Assembly (NCBI GenBank): GCA_022567055.1
Contig: JADFHU010000305.1
Coordinates: forward strand, 1-6,813
DNA from: Planctomycetota bacterium
Lineage (GTDB): Bacteria; Planctomycetota; Phycisphaerae; Sedimentisphaerales; Anaerobacaceae
Direction of reading: 5' to 3'
Length of the DNA: 6,813 nucleotides
Each line of letters opens with the position of its first letter. Position 1 is the first letter of the stretch. The translations under genes were made by a program, and so were the position numbers. Below, piece by piece: positions 5,438 through 6,813 of the stretch. A model generated the notes under the pieces. It worked only from the letters and a program-made list of their open reading frames with translations, searched no databases and was not told the origin of the DNA.

Positions 5438-6813
5438 ATGAGAAGTCTGATGGCCATGGTAACGCCTCTCTGGGTGATCTTGTCCTTCGTGGACCTGTCG
5501 CTGGGCCAGTTGGCCTCCACGCCACTCAGTAGACATGTCTCCCTGATCCAGGGGCCCGTCAACGGCGTCACCATCGACAAAGACGGGAGAAGGCTCGTCG
5601 TCTATGGTGATCCAACTGGACAGATGGATAGCGCCGAAATGGTCCTGTTCACGCACAGCCGCCGTGATGTGGTCTGGGCCGGACGAAGACTCGTCGAAGG
5701 CGGGGCAACAGCCGTCATACCCGCATCAGACAGTGCAATGTTTGCTGACGTGGACCGGTTCTGGGATGAATTCAGGCGTCAGCGATTTCATGATTATGCC
5801 CAACAGGGAACCAAGGTGCTGACCAAGTCCCTGAAGGTCGGGAAGACTGTCCGCGACGGGGAGCGCTTCAAGTGGCAGGACGTTTCCATCGAGGTCGTCG
5901 AAACGCCCGGCTATATGCGTCATGCGGTCTCATACATTGTTGAAATCGATGATCTCAGATACGCCTTCGTGGGCGACATTATCTACGGTAACGGGAAGCT
6001 CATCGATCTTTATTCCCTGCAGGACACCGTCTCCGAAGCAAAGATCCGCGGATACCATGGATGGGCCAGCCGTATGGGTCCCCTGATCGCTAGCCTGCAG
6101 AGCATCGCGGCCAAGAAGCCCGATGTCTTGGTGCCGGCGCGGGGGCCTGTCATCAGAAACCCGAGTGAAGCGATCGACTTGCTGATACGCCGGCTGCGGA
6201 CAGTCTACGAGAACTACCTGTCAATCAGTGCGGGCCGTTGGTACTTCAAGAACCAGTATGACATCCTGGCCGAGCGAGTGCTTGGTCCAGATACAACGGT
6301 TCGCTGGATGCCCTGGGCCGAGGTGATACAAGACAAGCCGCCCGCATGGATCCTGCCTATTGCCAACTCGCGTCTGATCCTCTCGGAGGATGGTTCTGGC
6401 TTTCTGGTGGATTGCGGTGGCCAACGGATTCTCAACGAACTCATCAAGCTGAGAGAGGCGGGTACCCTGGCCGGGCTAGATGGCATATTCATTACGCACT
6501 ACCACGATGACCACACGGACTATGTGACTGCCTGCGCCAAAGAGTTCGAATGTCTGGTCTATGCCACCGGCCCTCTGGTGGACATCCTCAAACCCCCGAG
6601 CGCCTATCGTCTGCCGGCTATGACACGTAATCCCATCCCAGACATCAAGGTCATGCCAGAGGGGCAGGATATGCGGTGGAAGGATTTCACATTCACCTTT
6701 CGTGATTTCCCGGGCCAAACGATCTATCACGACGCCCTGCTTGTCGAGAAAGACAATGGCGGCAAAATCTTTTTAATTGGCGACTCCTTCACGCCCTCCG
6801 GGACCGACGATTA
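5438..6813 (+). CDS. Secreted tandem metallo-beta-lactamase-fold protein (5' part, cut by the window end)
   Basis: The frame is open from ATG 5438 to the end of the window (458 codons, no stop reached). GGAGA at 5426-5430, 7 bases upstream, supports this start, and residues 1-23 form a plausible signal peptide (hydrophobic core, cleavage near SLG). Two MBL folds follow. In the first (about 35-240) the usual HxHxDH is HSRRDV (73-78), the PGH motif is PGY (157-159), the conserved GD survives (179-180), and GYHGWA (205-210) and PARGP (233-237) are present; most metal ligands are lost. In the second (about 300 onward) HYHDDH (354-359) is intact, followed by PGQT with a nearby His431 and GDS (448-450). 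The family hydrolyses esters, lactones, phosphodiesters, sulfates or beta-lactams with one or two metals; the substrate here cannot be told. The C-terminal remainder, including any last metal-binding His, is outside the window. Confidence 0.88.
   Translation, partial: MRSLMAMVTPLWVILSFVDLSLGQLASTPLSRHVSLIQGPVNGVTIDKDGRRLVVYGDPTGQMDSAEMVLFTHSRRDVVWAGRRLVEGGATAVIPASDSAMFADVDRFWDEFRRQRFHDYAQQGTKVLTKSLKVGKTVRDGERFKWQDVSIEVVETPGYMRHAVSYIVEIDDLRYAFVGDIIYGNGKLIDLYSLQDTVSEAKIRGYHGWASRMGPLIASLQSIAAKKPDVLVPARGPVIRNPSEAIDLLIRRLRTVYENYLSISAGRWYFKNQYDILAERVLGPDTTVRWMPWAEVIQDKPPAWILPIANSRLILSEDGSGFLVDCGGQRILNELIKLREAGTLAGLDGIFITHYHDDHTDYVTACAKEFECLVYATGPLVDILKPPSAYRLPAMTRNPIPDIKVMPEGQDMRWKDFTFTFRDFPGQTIYHDALLVEKDNGGKIFLIGDSFTPSGTDD

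Overview
The window reads as a stretch of a free-living, GC-rich bacterial genome with loosely packed genes, secreted carbohydrate-active proteins and intergenic DNA full of small palindromic repeats. The mix of a glycosidase-like protein fused to a beta-lactamase-fold domain, a right-handed beta-helix protein of the pectate-lyase superfamily and a secreted metallo-beta-lactamase-fold protein would suit the Planctomycetota/Hydrogenedentota/Verrucomicrobiota kind of organism. That placement is inference from gene style only; no rRNA or other marker gene is present.

Layout. Positions 1-398 hold no convincing gene: a dispersed repeat copy (9-118), a small perfect hairpin (143-159) and a larger hairpin in the leader of the first gene (237-270). 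Positions 399-3299 (+) encode a 966-residue exported protein with a glycoside-hydrolase-like TIM-barrel region, a small beta domain of the collagen-binding-like type, a cadherin/Ig-like domain and a complete serine beta-lactamase/esterase-type domain. Its last codons run into a repeat of GTCAGT/GTAATCAG units (3288-3338). Positions 3352-4752 (-) encode, convergently and only 52 bases away, an exported 466-residue beta-helix protein. Positions 4753-5437 form a 685-base divergent intergenic region with a candidate promoter for the beta-helix gene, a second copy of the dispersed repeat (4863-4948) and a tandemly duplicated ~177-base palindromic element (4944-5120 and 5178-5355). From 5438 (+) to the window end runs the 5' part of a gene for a secreted protein with two metallo-beta-lactamase folds, the first of which has lost most of its metal ligands.

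How the genes might work together. The first two proteins both carry export signals and both resemble enzymes or binding proteins for complex carbohydrates, so joint action on an extracellular polysaccharide is reasonable. They are convergent, not co-transcribed, so this is a guess from neighbourhood. The MBL-fold gene has its own ribosome binding site and is separated by repeats, so no functional link to the others can be claimed. I do not see a defence system, CRISPR array, transposase, tRNA or rRNA. The most unusual items are the multi-domain fusion, the tandem MBL protein with a degenerate first domain, and the repeat architecture around the first two genes.
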